Shown here: positions 24,968 to 36,334 of the stretch, piece after piece | Layout of the letters: every line of letters begins with the position of its first letter | Numbering within the stretch: the first letter of the stretch is position 1 | Assembly (NCBI GenBank): GCA_028023455.1 | Contig: JAQFVV010006220.1 | Location: 11,271,916 to 11,335,915 of the forward strand | Origin: Epiperipatus broadwayi | Taxonomy: Eukaryota; Onychophora; Udeonychophora; Euonychophora; Peripatidae | Reading direction: 5' to 3' | DNA: 64,000 nucleotides | Position numbers and translations under genes: made by a program | Notes under the pieces: model-generated | Databases searched by the model: none | What the model was told of the DNA's origin: nothing | What the model saw: only the letters and a program-made list of their open reading frames with translations

Positions 24968-26455
24968 AGGTGATCCCCAATATATGTATTTTCTGTTGAA
25001 CTAGCACTCATCAGTTGGTTCAGATTATTATCTCTCACACATATATGTAATTAGTGCTCCATTTCTATTAAGATACCAAATCTTTTGATCATCTCCACCC
25101 TCCAATTCTTCAGCCATCCATATTAATTGAAAGTCTGATGATGGAATGCCCAAAACCCTTGTTGTTGCCAATATTGTTGTCATACCCATGTTGAGTTTAA
25201 ATCACTCTGACCCCTCATATATAGGACCTCAATATATCCACTTAAATTAAAAAAAGAGGGATGGTCAGAATTAAGACTAAATTTATAATATTTGAATACA
25301 AGTATAATGTAAACTAAATTTTAAATGTAATTAGAGGAGATTTGAATACAGACTTTAAAGCTACCTTTAACTATTCACTCCATCTGAAAAAGATAAATAA
25401 TATCCAATATATTATTTTGTGCTAAACTAGCACTCATCAGTTGGTCTATATCATCATCTCTCACACAAATACATAATCAGTGCTTAGTTTTTATTAAGAT
25501 AGCAAATCTTCAAACATTACTAGACAGACTTTAATCTTTTTCATCATCCAACTCTTCAGACATCCATATTTTTGAAAAGATGATAATGGAGTGCTCAAAG
25601 CCCTTGTTAACACCAATATTGTTGTCATACCCAGGTTGACTTTAAGTCAGGGTTAGAGTCAAAATTAATGTGGGTATAACAACAATATTGGCATCAACAA
25701 GTGCTTTGAACATTTCATCATCAGACTTGCAATAATACGAATGGATAGCTGAAGAGTTGGAGTGGAGAAGCTCAAAGTTTATATATTAAAATTTGAAGAT
25801 TTGCTATAAGCACTGATTATATATGTGTGTAGGAGATTATGATTCTGGGCAACTGTTGAGTGCTGTTTCAGCATGAAATATGTATATTGGAGATTTTTTT
25901 TTCACATGTATATTGTCATGTATATCAGTTATATAAGATGGAGTGGATATCTGAAGGGAGCTTGAAAGTTCTGTTCAAATCCCCTCTAATTGCATCTAAA
26001 GTTCAGTATATTCATTATACTTATATTCAAATATTATAGATTTAAACTAAATTCTGCCCCATTGCTCTTCTGGGTATTTAAATGGACATATTAAGGTCCT
26101 ATATATAAGGGGTCAGAGTGACTTAAAGTCAACATGGGTATGACAACAATATTATTATCAACAAGGGTTTTGAGCATTCCATCCTCAGATTTCAATAATA
26201 TGAATGACTGAAGAGTTGGAGAATAGAGAAGATTGAAGCTTGTCTATTAAAGTTTGAGGATTTGCTATTCTAATATAAACTGAGCACTGCTTGTATATGT
26301 GTGGGGAAGATGATAATCTGAACCAACTAATAAGTGCTGATTCAGCATGAAATATGTATACTGGAAATCATTTATCTTTTTCACATATATGTCGCCATGT
26401 GTATTGCTTATGTAACATGGAGTGGATAGCTGAAGGGTGACATCCAAAAAATTAT
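24968..26455. mobile_element. Family 2 inverted dimer, 1.5 kb palindrome
   Basis: Four arm copies appear in the order arm, spacer, inverted tail plus arm, centre near 25670, inverted arm plus tail, inverted spacer, inverted arm. Hammerhead motifs are read on the minus strand near 24968-25020 and 25400-25445, and on the plus strand near 25849-25892 and 26320-26365. Spacer text such as 'AATATTGTTGTCATACCCA' recurs in both orientations. There is no ORF. The left side is truncated inside the first arm. No TSD was found, so this may be two nested insertions or a rearranged element. Confidence 0.65.
25849..25892 (+). ncRNA. Hammerhead motif within the family 2 dimer
   Basis: CTGTTGA at 25853-25859 (core A6 changed to T), stem II 'GTGCTG-TTT-CAGCAT', intact GAAA, stem III 'ATA-TG-TAT', then 'TTGG' pairing upstream. 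The structure is well kept but the core mutation probably kills activity. Confidence 0.55.
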
Positions 26456-26459
26456 CAAA

Positions 26460-28300
26460 GTCATCTAGTTTTAAAATTAGTGAATCTTATTACTTGTAAC
26501 CATCTAATTGGTCTCTATCAATTGTAATACACCCCCCCCCAATAGACAGTTATTAATTAATAACTTCCATTTATTACAGTTTGTGACTTAATTTACCATA
26601 AATTACATAATGAAAGAATAAATCTTGTTTACATATATAAATATATTTATTGATACAGATAGAAATTTGCTCTTCCAGAAAAAAGTAATTTAGTGGAATG
26701 CAAATAAGTAGATATTAAGCAAATAATAACATACAAGAATCATCAAAGTTGATGACCAATTATATGTAAGATACATGAAAATTGAGAGAAATAATGATCA
26801 ATAAACTACACATGCAATTTCAGGAATTCTTTATATAGACAGCTCATAGTCAACTTAAACAATATTAATTTCTAGATTAATTAGAATTCTGGTAAAAGTT
26901 CAATAGCCTGAGCTAACAAGGTAAAGATCAAGTCTCTAATTTAAAAAAACAAAATTACAATCATAATACATTGCAGTCCTTAAAAATAAGGTAAGGTATA
27001 TACACTTACTGGTATTGTGCCCTGGTTTATATTTACACTTTTAATAAACCAGTAAAGAGTCCAAGATTTCTGCAGCATTCCAGAAACTGGAAATATTAAC
27101 TGTAAAAACTTTGTCATTTAGCTTTGTCACAGTTGGATATCTTTCAGATCATCAAACATCAATTTATTTGCATCAAAATGCAATAAATGTCAGCTATAAT
27201 ATTTGATACCAGTGATTGCAAGAAAGCACCAACAATTAGTGTAAAGAGGTTAATATAATATTATAAATGTCAGCTCTGACAGAAAAGGTATTCATTATGA
27301 CACAATGTAATTTTCAAGCTATTATCATTTATAAAAGTTGGTGGAGATAAACACATATTATTTATGTTTGATTATTTTATTCAAACAGTTTGAATGAGTA
27401 AGGTTTTTTTTTTATCCAAAGATAGGTTCAGTAAATAATTTACTATGACTAAGCTAACAATAAAGTCTTAATCATCACTGTCTTCCATACTTACATAATA
27501 GTAATAATAACAAAAAAAAAAGAAATATATCTTCAAATGAAATTATTTTTCAATAAGTAGATTCTACATTTCTACATATCATTGCTTTTTAAAAGCCTTA
27601 CCCTTGATTTTTTTAAAAATAGATAGCTATTTTTTTTATATCTTCTGCTATTGTTTCTAACATATTCTTTGTCATTTCTCTACTTCTTGTCACACACTTT
27701 GTTACTATCTTGACAAATCATGCACATAACAAGTAATGCTTGTAATAAAATAATTGTTATAATTATCTTAAAAATTAAATATGTAAAAACTTTGTGAAGT
27801 AATTATTAATAGATCTTCCCATTATAATCATAATATGGGATTCAAAATCAGTGAACCTCCAAAACTCTTTAGGTTACAAGCAAACTTAGATACTCAATAG
27901 CTAATCATCCTACCTTGGTCAGTAAATGGGTGTCTAGGGAAAATTAATTAGACAATAAAAATAACAGATTACTCTGTATTTTATCAAATGAATGTCAATA
28001 TATTGACTGTGAAACAAATGATATAACAGTAATATAATATGTAATTGACCAATAATAAGAAGATTTTATACTTGTATAGGTACTAAAATCATGGTTTTTC
28101 TTACCTTTAACAATTATAAGTTAATTAATAATTAGTATGATGAAGCTCTGGTTATATTGATAAAATAAAATAAACTTATTTAAATCTTTTAATGAAATTG
28201 AAAGTTGCACTATTCAGAATAATAGAAAAATATACTTTAAAAAGGTAGACAGAAAAACAAAAAGATAATACTAAAAGTTTTAAAATATATTAAACCTCAA
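26460..28300. other. AT-rich stretch, nothing recognised
   Basis: No gene or repeat family was identified. A run of ten C lies at about 26531-26540. Confidence 0.5.
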
Positions 28301-28323
28301 AAGTTCTTATTTACAAATAAATA

Positions 28324-29011
28324 TAGGGGATATGAACACAGACTTTTTAAGCACCCTTCATCTATCCACACTATCTCATAACAGTGATACACATGACCAC
28401 ACACATATAGAAAAGATAAATAATCAGCAATATAACATATTTCATGCTGAACCAGAACTCATCAGTTCATCCAGATTATCATCCGTCATGCACATATATA
28501 ATCAGTGTTCAGTTTATATAAAAATAGAAAATTTTCAAACTGTAATGGGCAGGCTTCAATATACTCCAACCTCCAACTCTTCAACCATCCATACTATTGA
28601 AAATCTGATGATGGAAATCCCAAATCCCATGCTGATGTCAATATTATTGTTGTGCCTATGTTGATCTCAAGTCACTCTGACTCCTCATGTATAGGACCTT
28701 ATCCACTTAAATACATAGAAGAGGGATGGGAAGGATGCAGGCTTAATGTGTAATATTAGAAATACAGGCATTCTTCATATACCTGGAGCTTAATTGTAAA
28801 TATAGGGGATTTGAACAGTTTAAAAACTGATGAGTGCTGGTTCAGCACAAAATACATATATTGGTGATTATATCTTTTCTACATGTGTGTGGTCATGTAC
28901 ATCAGTGATGAGAGATAGTGTAGATAGATGAAGGGTGCTTGAAAGTCTGTGTTCAAATCCCCTATATTTACAATTAAGCTCCAGATATATGAAGAATGCC
29001 TATATTTCAAA
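28324..29011 (+). mobile_element. Family 2 hammerhead element, 16-bp TSD
   Basis: A 688-bp insertion flanked by 'TATTTACAAATAAATA' at 28308-28323 and 29012-29027. It starts 'TAGGGGATATGAACACAGAC', runs through arm, spacer (about 28600-28770), inverted tail (about 28765-28800), a nearly absent second arm, inverted arm and tail (about 28965-29011). This is the clearest copy showing that family 2 has the same plan as family 1. Hammerheads are at about 28425-28472 (minus) and 28821-28865 (plus). The ORF at 28332-28664 is a by-product of the arm. Confidence 0.82.
28821..28865 (+). ncRNA. Family 2 hammerhead with perfect 6-bp stem II
   Basis: CUGAUGA (28827-28833), stem II GTGCTG-GTT-CAGCAC (28834-28848) with six perfect pairs, AAAA in place of GAAA (28849-28852), 3-bp stem III 'ATA-CA-TAT', H17 = A (28860), then TTGG. 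Upstream stem I is lost in this copy because the second arm is truncated. The GAAA to AAAA change after C fits CpG decay. Confidence 0.62.
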
Positions 29012-29589
29012 TATTTACAAATAAATAAAAAATTATTTGCTATATCCATCTTACCAAAGTATTATTCAGATATTAGTAATTACCAAAAGAACATCACTTT
29101 AGATACATAGAAATGAAAGAATAATGCTAAATAAATTAATGTACAATTTATTTAATATAAATAACCTTTGCAGCCCAATTTGTTGTGGAGAATGTAGATT
29201 TAGTTAGCCAATTATTTGATCAGGTGGGAAGAATATACTTATAACCTGTCTTTGCTTTAAAGACTAATCATGAATAAAATAAAATAAAAAACTCACCAAT
29301 GTAAACATGTGAAAAAGATGTTCCTACTTTGCATAAGAATGGTGCAGTGAAAATTAAACTGCAGAAATATTGTTCATTAAATGAATAACCTCTAGTTTAA
29401 TGAATGTGTTGTTTTTTTACAAGATAGCTTTAAAATATAACTTGGCAAATCAAAACCCCAAAAATATATCTGAGAAGTCTCCCCAATATTTGCTCTCTAA
29501 AAATCAATAAATTTGTGAGGTAATAATATACTGATGTGTAGCTTACATTATATAAATAATATTATTTAAACTATATAGAATTGTTAAAT

Positions 29590-29725
29590 AAATAATTGAA
29601 TAATTTGTTGTTCAAAAAATTCTAAAGTTTGAGCACAAATGACAGGACTGGAGCCATGATCCATGAACCTTGACCTCCAGACTCTGCTTTTGCACTAAAT
29701 AACACAGAGCTATACAATTGACTAA
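29590..29725 (-). repeat. tRNA-derived SINE copy
   Basis: The minus strand reads 'AGCTCTGTGTTATTTAGTGC...GGTTCATGGATC...GTGCTCAAACTTT', which aligns by eye with the copy at 52751. It runs from tRNA-like head to AT-rich tail. Diverged. Confidence 0.55.
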
Positions 29726-29729
29726 TCAC

Positions 29730-30650
29730 ATTCATCACTGTTTACATTTTAATCTGCTAAATATTCATTTAATATTATAGTATTACTATTAACTTGTATA
29801 TAAAATAAAACAATCCAATAAGATATGCATCAAATGGCTTCTCAGAATACATAAAAGAAATCAATTTTCTAGTACTTTTATGACTACACTCAAGCAAAAC
29901 TATGAAAAAGCAAAAAATATTTTGACCTATTAAATCAAACATTAATATAAGCTCTGAATATGAAAATAAATTTTCTATTGGCCCAATTATAACAGAATTC
30001 TCAAAAGTGATTCAGTTTGACAAACAAAGCATTGATATGAAGTTTTTTTAAAAAAAATTCTGGGTACTGTATCATGTTAAACAGATGTTTGTGCCTCCAG
30101 ATTAATCAAAAAATCTACATTGCAGCTGAAGCATATAGAGTTAATCTGTTTCCTTTATATTAGGTAGTCAATGATTAGCTTATCAAAAATTTAAATTTGT
30201 ATCCCATATTATTTTACTGATTAATACTATTAGATTTAAATCTGCCCTGGATAACATTAAAGTTTGTTCTTTTTCTTGTAATGCTATTCAGTTTAAAAAC
30301 ATATTTAGGTATATACAATGGTCAGCAGAGTATTTCAAAAGAATAACAATTCATCCATCACTGATAGCAAAATATCATTGCTGATTTCAATTATTATTTT
30401 TTATTCCCTTAAATCTTATTATGAATGCATCCTTAAATGAAAAATGAAATGAAGCAACATTGTTTAAACTATTTTTTCTGCAATTTGCAATACTTCTTAG
30501 GAAAGAATTTTTAAATATATATAAGTAATTATATAGTTATATGATTTTGCCATGTTTATATATGTCAAATGGTATTTATTTATATTTTTTAAAAAACAGC
30601 ATCTTCAATTATGAGAATAAAAACTTTAATCAAATTTAAAGCATTTTACT
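29730..30650. other. AT-rich stretch, nothing recognised
   Basis: No feature could be supported. Confidence 0.5.
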
Positions 30651-30665
30651 AAAAGATCATTATAA

Positions 30666-31446
30666 CAGTAGCAAACTCTCCATACAGGAGTTCAACCAAG
30701 TGCAAGGTTTCATAATCAATGGATACAGAGAGGTTGTATCGCTATCTAGTGTCTACTCATCCAATATCCCCTGACTAGTTTCTATCTTATGGCTTTCATT
30801 AGTAAGAAATCTTGGATTTGAGAGCACTGCATCTAGATCTTAGCATTGAATGCAACCCTACAGCAGCCATCTTTTAATATTTGGTTAACCATAAAGGTAG
30901 GAGCCCACGATGAAACCTCAATAATATTTTCAAACCAAGCTCATTCACTTGTATAGTCATATAGATCTGAACTCAGTTCAGCATCTATACAATTTGGTGT
31001 CCTTGGTTTTTCAAAAACCACAGTCACAATTGTCCTATGGGCAAGATTGGTATAAAACCATCAAAACATCACATAGTCATCATTTTACATGCTTACATGG
31101 ACTGTTAATAACAGTAGCAAACTCCATGCAGTAGTGACACCAAGTACAAGCCTTCATAATCAATGAATGCAGGAAGGTTTTGTGCATAAAATCCTTATCT
31201 AGTGCCTATTCATCCAATATCTAGGTGCAGTGCTCTCTAATCCAAGACTCCTCACTGATAAAAGCCACAAGCTAGAAAGGAACTGGGATATTGAATGAGC
31301 ATGTACTAGATAGCAATTTTATGCACAAACTTTTTTGCATCCATTGAGTATGAAGGCTTCCATCTGTTTGTACTATTATATGGAGAGTTTGCTACTGTTA
31401 ATAATTGCCTGAGTAAGCATATGAAATGGTGACCATATATTGTTTT
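30666..31446 (+). mobile_element. Long family 1 hammerhead element, imperfect 14-bp TSD
   Basis: A 781-bp copy with near-duplicate flanks 'AAAGATCATTATAA' (30652-30665) and 'AAAGGTCATTGTAA' (31447-31460). The order is arm (30666-30838), spacer (30838-31050), inverted tail (31053-31095), arm (31095-31210), inverted arm (31210-31400), tail (31400-31446). The spacer matches 41835-42050. Motifs are seen at 30770-30812 (minus, CUAAUGA) and 31249-31290 (plus, CUGAUAA), both with core mutations. It is older than the copies with exact TSDs. Confidence 0.8.
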
Positions 31447-32305
31447 AAAGGTCATTGTAATTTATGAAGTATTTATTATTTTAATGTGAAAAAAAAACTG
31501 AATTAAGGTGATGACAAGCAATGGCAAAATGCCATTATCAGTGTTTAGTCTTATTATTTCATCATTATCAAAGTAATAAAGTGTTCATTTCAACTGTAGG
31601 TCACACGTTATTCAAACATTGAAATGATAGCTTTGAGTGAGGGATCAATACAGGAATGTTAGGTATTTAACTCTTAATCCTACTGCTTTACTTCTATATT
31701 AAATCACAATGAAAGTTGTCTAGTGACTTATGCTTTGCCATATTTATAATATATAATGAGCATGCTAATAGCTCTTAACAGCTTTTTTGAATATCCCTAT
31801 CCCCAAATCAGTTTCTAGATGCTGATTGTCTTCAGTGAGGCACTAGGACATTCAGACATTATATCTAAAAATAACAGTTAAAGTCTAGCACTTATCTAAT
31901 AATTAACTATTAAGTAGAAAATCTGAACTTTTCAGACATCTATAAGTCTTCAAATCCAGCTATCCAACTTAAATAGCCCTATTGAAGTGAACTAAGTGCA
32001 GATACACCATATATTAAAGCTTTAGCAATATAACATCACCAAATCCCAAGATCAAAACTATAATTGCAAGAAAATCAAATCATACATCACATGCTTAATA
32101 TAATAAGCTTGTATTAAAAATGTTATATAATAAGCATGGTGATGCATCTGATCTTAGTTCAGTCCCATATGACTATTTAAGTTAGATAGCTGGATTTGAA
32201 AATATATAGATGTCTGGAAATTTCAGATTTTCTGCTTAGTAGTTGACTTTTAGATAAATGCTGGGTTTGAGCTGATATTTTTAGATCTAATGTCTGAATC
32301 CTAGT

Positions 32306-32347
32306 GCCTCACTGATGACAGCCAGCAGTTAGAAACTGGTCTGGGGA
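32306..32347 (+). ncRNA. Family 3 hammerhead motif
   Basis: GCCTCA (32306-32311), CUGAUGA (32312-32318), a 13-nt stem II region, GAAA (32332-32335), minimal stem III 'AC-TG-GT', C at 32341, then TGGGGA pairing with five of the stem I bases. The partner in the left arm (about 31799-31841, minus) reads CUGAAGA and GAAAC, also a legal CUGANGA core. Confidence 0.62.
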
Positions 32348-32552
32348 TAACAATGATTGGAAAAGCTTGTTAAGAGCTATTATCATGCTTATTATATAAC
32401 ATTTGTAGTATAACCTTATTAAATTAAATCACATGATATGTCTTGCAATATAACAATGATCGGAAAAGCTTGTTAAGAGCTATTATCATGCTTATTATAT
32501 AACATTTGTAGTATAACTTTATTAAATTAAATCACATGATATCTCTTGCAAT
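32347..32552 (+). repeat. 103-bp tandem duplication (two units)
   Basis: Units 32347-32449 and 32450-32552 are nearly identical (for example 'GGAAAAGCTTGTTAAGAGC' in both). The unit is the 3' tail of the family 3 element. An (AT)n run follows immediately. Confidence 0.85.
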
Positions 32553-32574
32553 ATATATATATATATATAATAAA

Positions 32575-34190
32575 TATATTGTCTGATATAATCTTTAGTG
32601 ATTTTTTATCTAAAAAAATCATTGCACAAAAAGTTTATTAGTACATACATTCTTTGATTTCTTGCTCAAAATCAACATTAAGGTATTTCTAATAATTCAT
32701 ATATAGGTGGTTTATGTCCACTAAGCTATAAAAAAAAATTAATCCCCATTTTCTCCATGAACATGGAAGCCTTGCAAGCTCATTATTTTAACAATATACA
32801 GGAAAGCAGATCTTGCTACTCAGACTCTCCTCACAAACTTCATAAAAGATCCCACCACCTAACATAAGAGTGACCATCTTTATATGCCTTACTAGGCACA
32901 ATGTGCATCTTTATCTATATGCACAAACCAAACATTACCTAAACAAATAATAAACTGAAAGTGAGACTCAGAGTTAAGATTATCATCAGAAAATATATAT
33001 GTGATTACATGGGCACCCAGATGATATAAGAAAATACAAAAAAACCCAATGACTAGTCAAAACATAAATTGACAATCAAGAAAGCTGATTAACAGAAAAA
33101 TATATAAATATTTTTTTTAAAAATCACATAAACTAAGTAGTTTTGTATAATGCATGAAATGGACTCGATATAATGTGACTAGTCACGACAATAAAATCAA
33201 CAATGTTATCACAGTTAGACCCTCAGAAACTTTGCATTTAATGTTTTACATATTTTCAATTAAACACATTATATTACTTCTGTAAATAGTCTTTTAATGT
33301 AATATATACATATATTGTGATTGTTCCATAGTACTCTTGTTCTTTGTTGTTGCTTTTTTAATATCGTTGCATTTACAGTTAATACATAAATAAAGAATTC
33401 CTTTAACTAAAATATGTTATTAATTTAAAAAGAATCATTTAGTGTATAAGTTTAATCTTAAAAGGTAAACAACTACTTAAACTGGCAAATATTATTCAAT
33501 TAAATATGGTGAGATCGTAACTTTATGAAATACCTATCGCCGTTTATGAATGCTTTTCTTTTTATAAAAGCAAATAATTATATATGAGGCTTTGCCCTTA
33601 GCCATAATTAAAATTTGAAAAAAAATCTGTACTTGCACATAATCGCTCAATAAAATGATTAATAAATCTAATGAAAAATTCCGAACTTTTTGAAGTTTTT
33701 TGCTCAATGTATTGCCAATTAATTCAAAGATGTCTCAATATTTAGAGATATGTCATAAATTTTAATAAAGATCTATATATATCATTAAGATGCTAAATAT
33801 ATTCCTTTAATCAAAAAATAATATTTTTTATTTCCAACTATATATTCAAGCAAACAAAAAGATAGATGGAATTCATAATTGTTAAATCATTTCAAATTCA
33901 CTAATGAATTTCACAGTGGAAAACTAAATTTATTTCAACTATTTTAAATATTTCGTAAAGAGACTGTATTTTTTTAATATTATGAAAATGTCTCATTTAC
34001 CATTTCCAATTTAATTTTTTTTTATTACCATTGAAAACAATTTTTAAATGGTACGGTATTTACCTTGATTTATGGCAGAAAATAAAATGTTTTCCTAGAT
34101 TCAGGAAATCCCTTTACGACAAAGTAACTTCTCACGATTCCTGACAAATATATATATATTAAGAAAAGCAAGAATTAAATGCAATTACTT
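32575..34190. other. AT-rich stretch, nothing recognised
   Basis: No gene or repeat could be supported. Confidence 0.5.
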
Positions 34191-34192
34191 AC

Positions 34193-34286
34193 TGCGTTTC
34201 GGACGCACAGCCTTCGTTACTTTTAAAATAGTAATCTGGAAACACAAATAAACAGTCAGGTATCTCCATTGTGAAGCCATATTCAT
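34193..34286 (-). CDS. Candidate first or short internal exon, unidentified gene
   Basis: On the minus strand an ATG at 34286 (second ATG at 34280) opens a frame of about 31 codons with a hydrophobic core ('YLTVYLCFQITIL') followed by a basic stretch ('KAVRPKR'). It ends exactly at a strong splice donor, GTAAGT (34192-34187). The start resembles a signal peptide, so this could be the first coding exon of a secreted or membrane protein. Alternatively, the pyrimidine-rich 'TTTATTTGTGTTTCCAG' inside it may be an acceptor, making a short internal exon of about 44 nt. Its CpG content is higher than in most of the window. No family is recognised and no second exon was found. Confidence 0.35.
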
Positions 34287-34289
34287 AGT

Positions 34290-35600
34290 TTAAATATTAT
34301 TTTCTTTATTTTTATATATCCCAATATAAATTCATAAGGAAAAAAAATCTACTGAAATTCGCTGAATCATTTTTTTAAGTAATTCTTTTAACTATTTTTT
34401 TTTTTTTTTTAATCTACTTTATTTTCTCAAAATGTAAATTTCTTATTAAAACGGTATAGCAACAACTCCGATGGGCTATTGTAAAAAAAATTAAGTCGAT
34501 TTTAGTAATAACTTTCAAATCCAAACATTTGAGAGATGCTGATAAATAGCTCCAAATGTTCCGAACGCCACCATTCCTGTAGTTAAAATCATTTTTACAT
34601 ATTCGTGTTTCAGGTATATAAAAAAAAAATTCCAAGTTCTTAACAAATTCACCAATCCCAGTAGTTCTACATTTCCACAATCCCGGCATGCTTGGCGGCT
34701 AACTTAGAAAGGAGAACTTAAGTGGACACGACTGACCAACGCGATCCTACCAATTGAACGTAGTTTTTACTTTTTTCTTAATCGACAAGTTATATATCTT
34801 GATATAAGTCAGGCGCAGCCAACTAACCTCGTCTACTAGGTGTGTTTCCTTATCAACTACTATGATCAGAGTAATCGCTTTACAGTTAATTCATCAAGTA
34901 AATGTCAAGATTAAATGTTCCACCCGCGTTCTATTGCACATTCAGTTCCCTGAATTAATTTACTTCTTTTTAAAAAGAAATTATTATATAGATAAATTAT
35001 CGTATCCAATGTTAATTTCACTGTATTAGTGAATTAAGTATCCATGTTTGAAAAAAAAACTAATATTTTTAATACAATTATTAAAACAAAATATTTAATT
35101 TAAAGCTATTTTAATTGCTATTCTTATATTTTGGGAATAGTAAGTAACGCGAAACAAGGTACTTTGACTTACATCAGAGCAGTTTTAATCGTCTCCGAAT
35201 GGAGATTACTTTCGATTTATTTTTTTAATGACTTACTATATGCATCTATTTATGAATAATTTTATATAAGATTAAAAAAAATTATTATTAAACAAAATCT
35301 ATAATAAATAATTTTTAATAATAGAAAGATATTTTTTATACAAAAAAAAAAAAACTCTGGTATTACAAAATTAAGCATAAATTCTGTGCTCTATGCATTC
35401 TTAAGAATATATGTTTTGTTTAATTTATGCTAGTTTGATCAATAAATGATAATTATGAAAGTTGTGCTTATAAAATTTGAACGATTTTAAAATAGCTGCT
35501 CTAAACAACGAGATATACTTCCAGCAAATTGTTCGAAAAACCGAAAATAGTCTAACACATATACTTATACCCATACGTCAACACAGCCGTTATACAAATG
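34290..35600. promoter_or_regulatory. CpG-richer block, possible promoter region
   Basis: CpG dinucleotides, rare elsewhere, recur around 34560, 34680-34910 and 35140-35215 (for example 'CCCGGCATGC', 'GGCGCAGCC', 'CCCGCGTTC'), and again at 35480-35600. In an otherwise CpG-depleted genome this suggests an unmethylated promoter or 5' region. It lies just upstream (minus strand) of the candidate exon at 34193-34286. No TATA box or transcription start can be assigned. The ORF at 34414-34689 is probably fortuitous. Confidence 0.3.
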
Positions 35601-35726
35601 AAAATTGTTTTTTTCTAAATAGTGATAACACTATGACACGATACCAAATGTATGTGTGGCTTTCTTTATAAGAAATGATTTAAGTGTTTAGTCAATAAAA
35701 TAGGATACTATAGCCAAGGATCATCT

Positions 35727-36300
35727 TTTTTTTTTTTTTTCAAAATGGGTTTATTGATCAAACGATGCAATTACATGGATAAAACAGGAGAGAAAACATA
35801 AAAATATATACTATAAGCAAAATTACTCAGCTTAAACATTCAATATGTATGAAACAATAGTAAATATTAACAATTAGTTGGTCAAATGATCCAAGTATAT
35901 AGATAAAACAGGAGAGAAAACATAAAAATACATACTATAAGCAAAATTGCTCAGCTTTAAACATTCAAAATCATTATTTTTTTTTGATACATCATTAAAT
36001 CAACGGGAAAAGGCAACATTCAGATGACTCAATAGTCAATATGAACAATTAGTTAATTAAACCTGTCAATGTCAAGCATTTCCCATGTTGTCTTGTATAT
36101 TAATAGTGGGGCTAGTCTACTATCCCTTTCCTTTATTGTTTTGATATTCTTGACAAATATTTGCAGCGCATCGATGTTATTAGAATCAAACAGGAATGCA
36201 CATCTCGTTAACCAAATACAGTACTAAACAGCAAGAATGTCGCACTCCTTATCTCTGCAAATATTTCAGCTTTAGAGATATTTTGCCATTGCTAATTCTC
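35727..36300 (-). mobile_element. 5'-truncated LINE fragment with poly(A)
   Basis: Read on the minus strand, the segment ends in AATAAA about 15 nt before a long poly(A) (poly(T) at 35727-35741). Upstream, a frame ends in 'YKTTWEMLDID' and a stop. It aligns by eye with the C terminus of the full-length LINE ORF2 ('TRATWEKV', and a Trp-Cys-Arg-rich segment before it). It is therefore the 3' end of a relative of the 15.6-kb LINE. No TSD was found. Confidence 0.7.
35759..35970. repeat. Tandem duplication, period about 123 bp
   Basis: Text from about 35759-35860 recurs at about 35882-35970, including 'ATAAAACAGGAGAGAAAACA' and 'TATAAGCAAAATT'. It lies in the 3' UTR of the LINE fragment, and could be a feature of that LINE or a local duplication. 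Confidence 0.8.
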
Positions 36301-36334
36301 TCATTGACACATTAACGTATAAACTTTATTGAAA

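Larger units (their letters stand above)
31750..32552 (+). mobile_element. Family 3 hammerhead palindrome with duplicated tail
   Basis: The left arm (about 31750-31982) pairs with the right arm (about 32155-32390). The spacer holds an inverted tail (about 32060-32135). The tail after the right arm occurs twice in tandem. The arms differ in sequence from family 1 but keep the hammerhead core and the 'CTGGGGATA' context, so this is a related family with the same plan. The outer ends carry 'AGCATG...TTAACAGC' inverted against 'TTAAGAGCT...CATGCTTAT'. No TSD was identified. Confidence 0.65.

Noticed and set aside
25133-25160. CTGATGATGG followed by AAAAC in the family 2 spacer (also near 28606) as another hammerhead
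   Set aside because: Stem II pairs poorly, no UH cleavage site with a matching stem I strand could be found, and the arm motif already explains the family.
24960-29030. CRISPR-like array because of recurring units
   Set aside because: Units are long, diverged and inverted, without regular spacers; the host is clearly eukaryotic.
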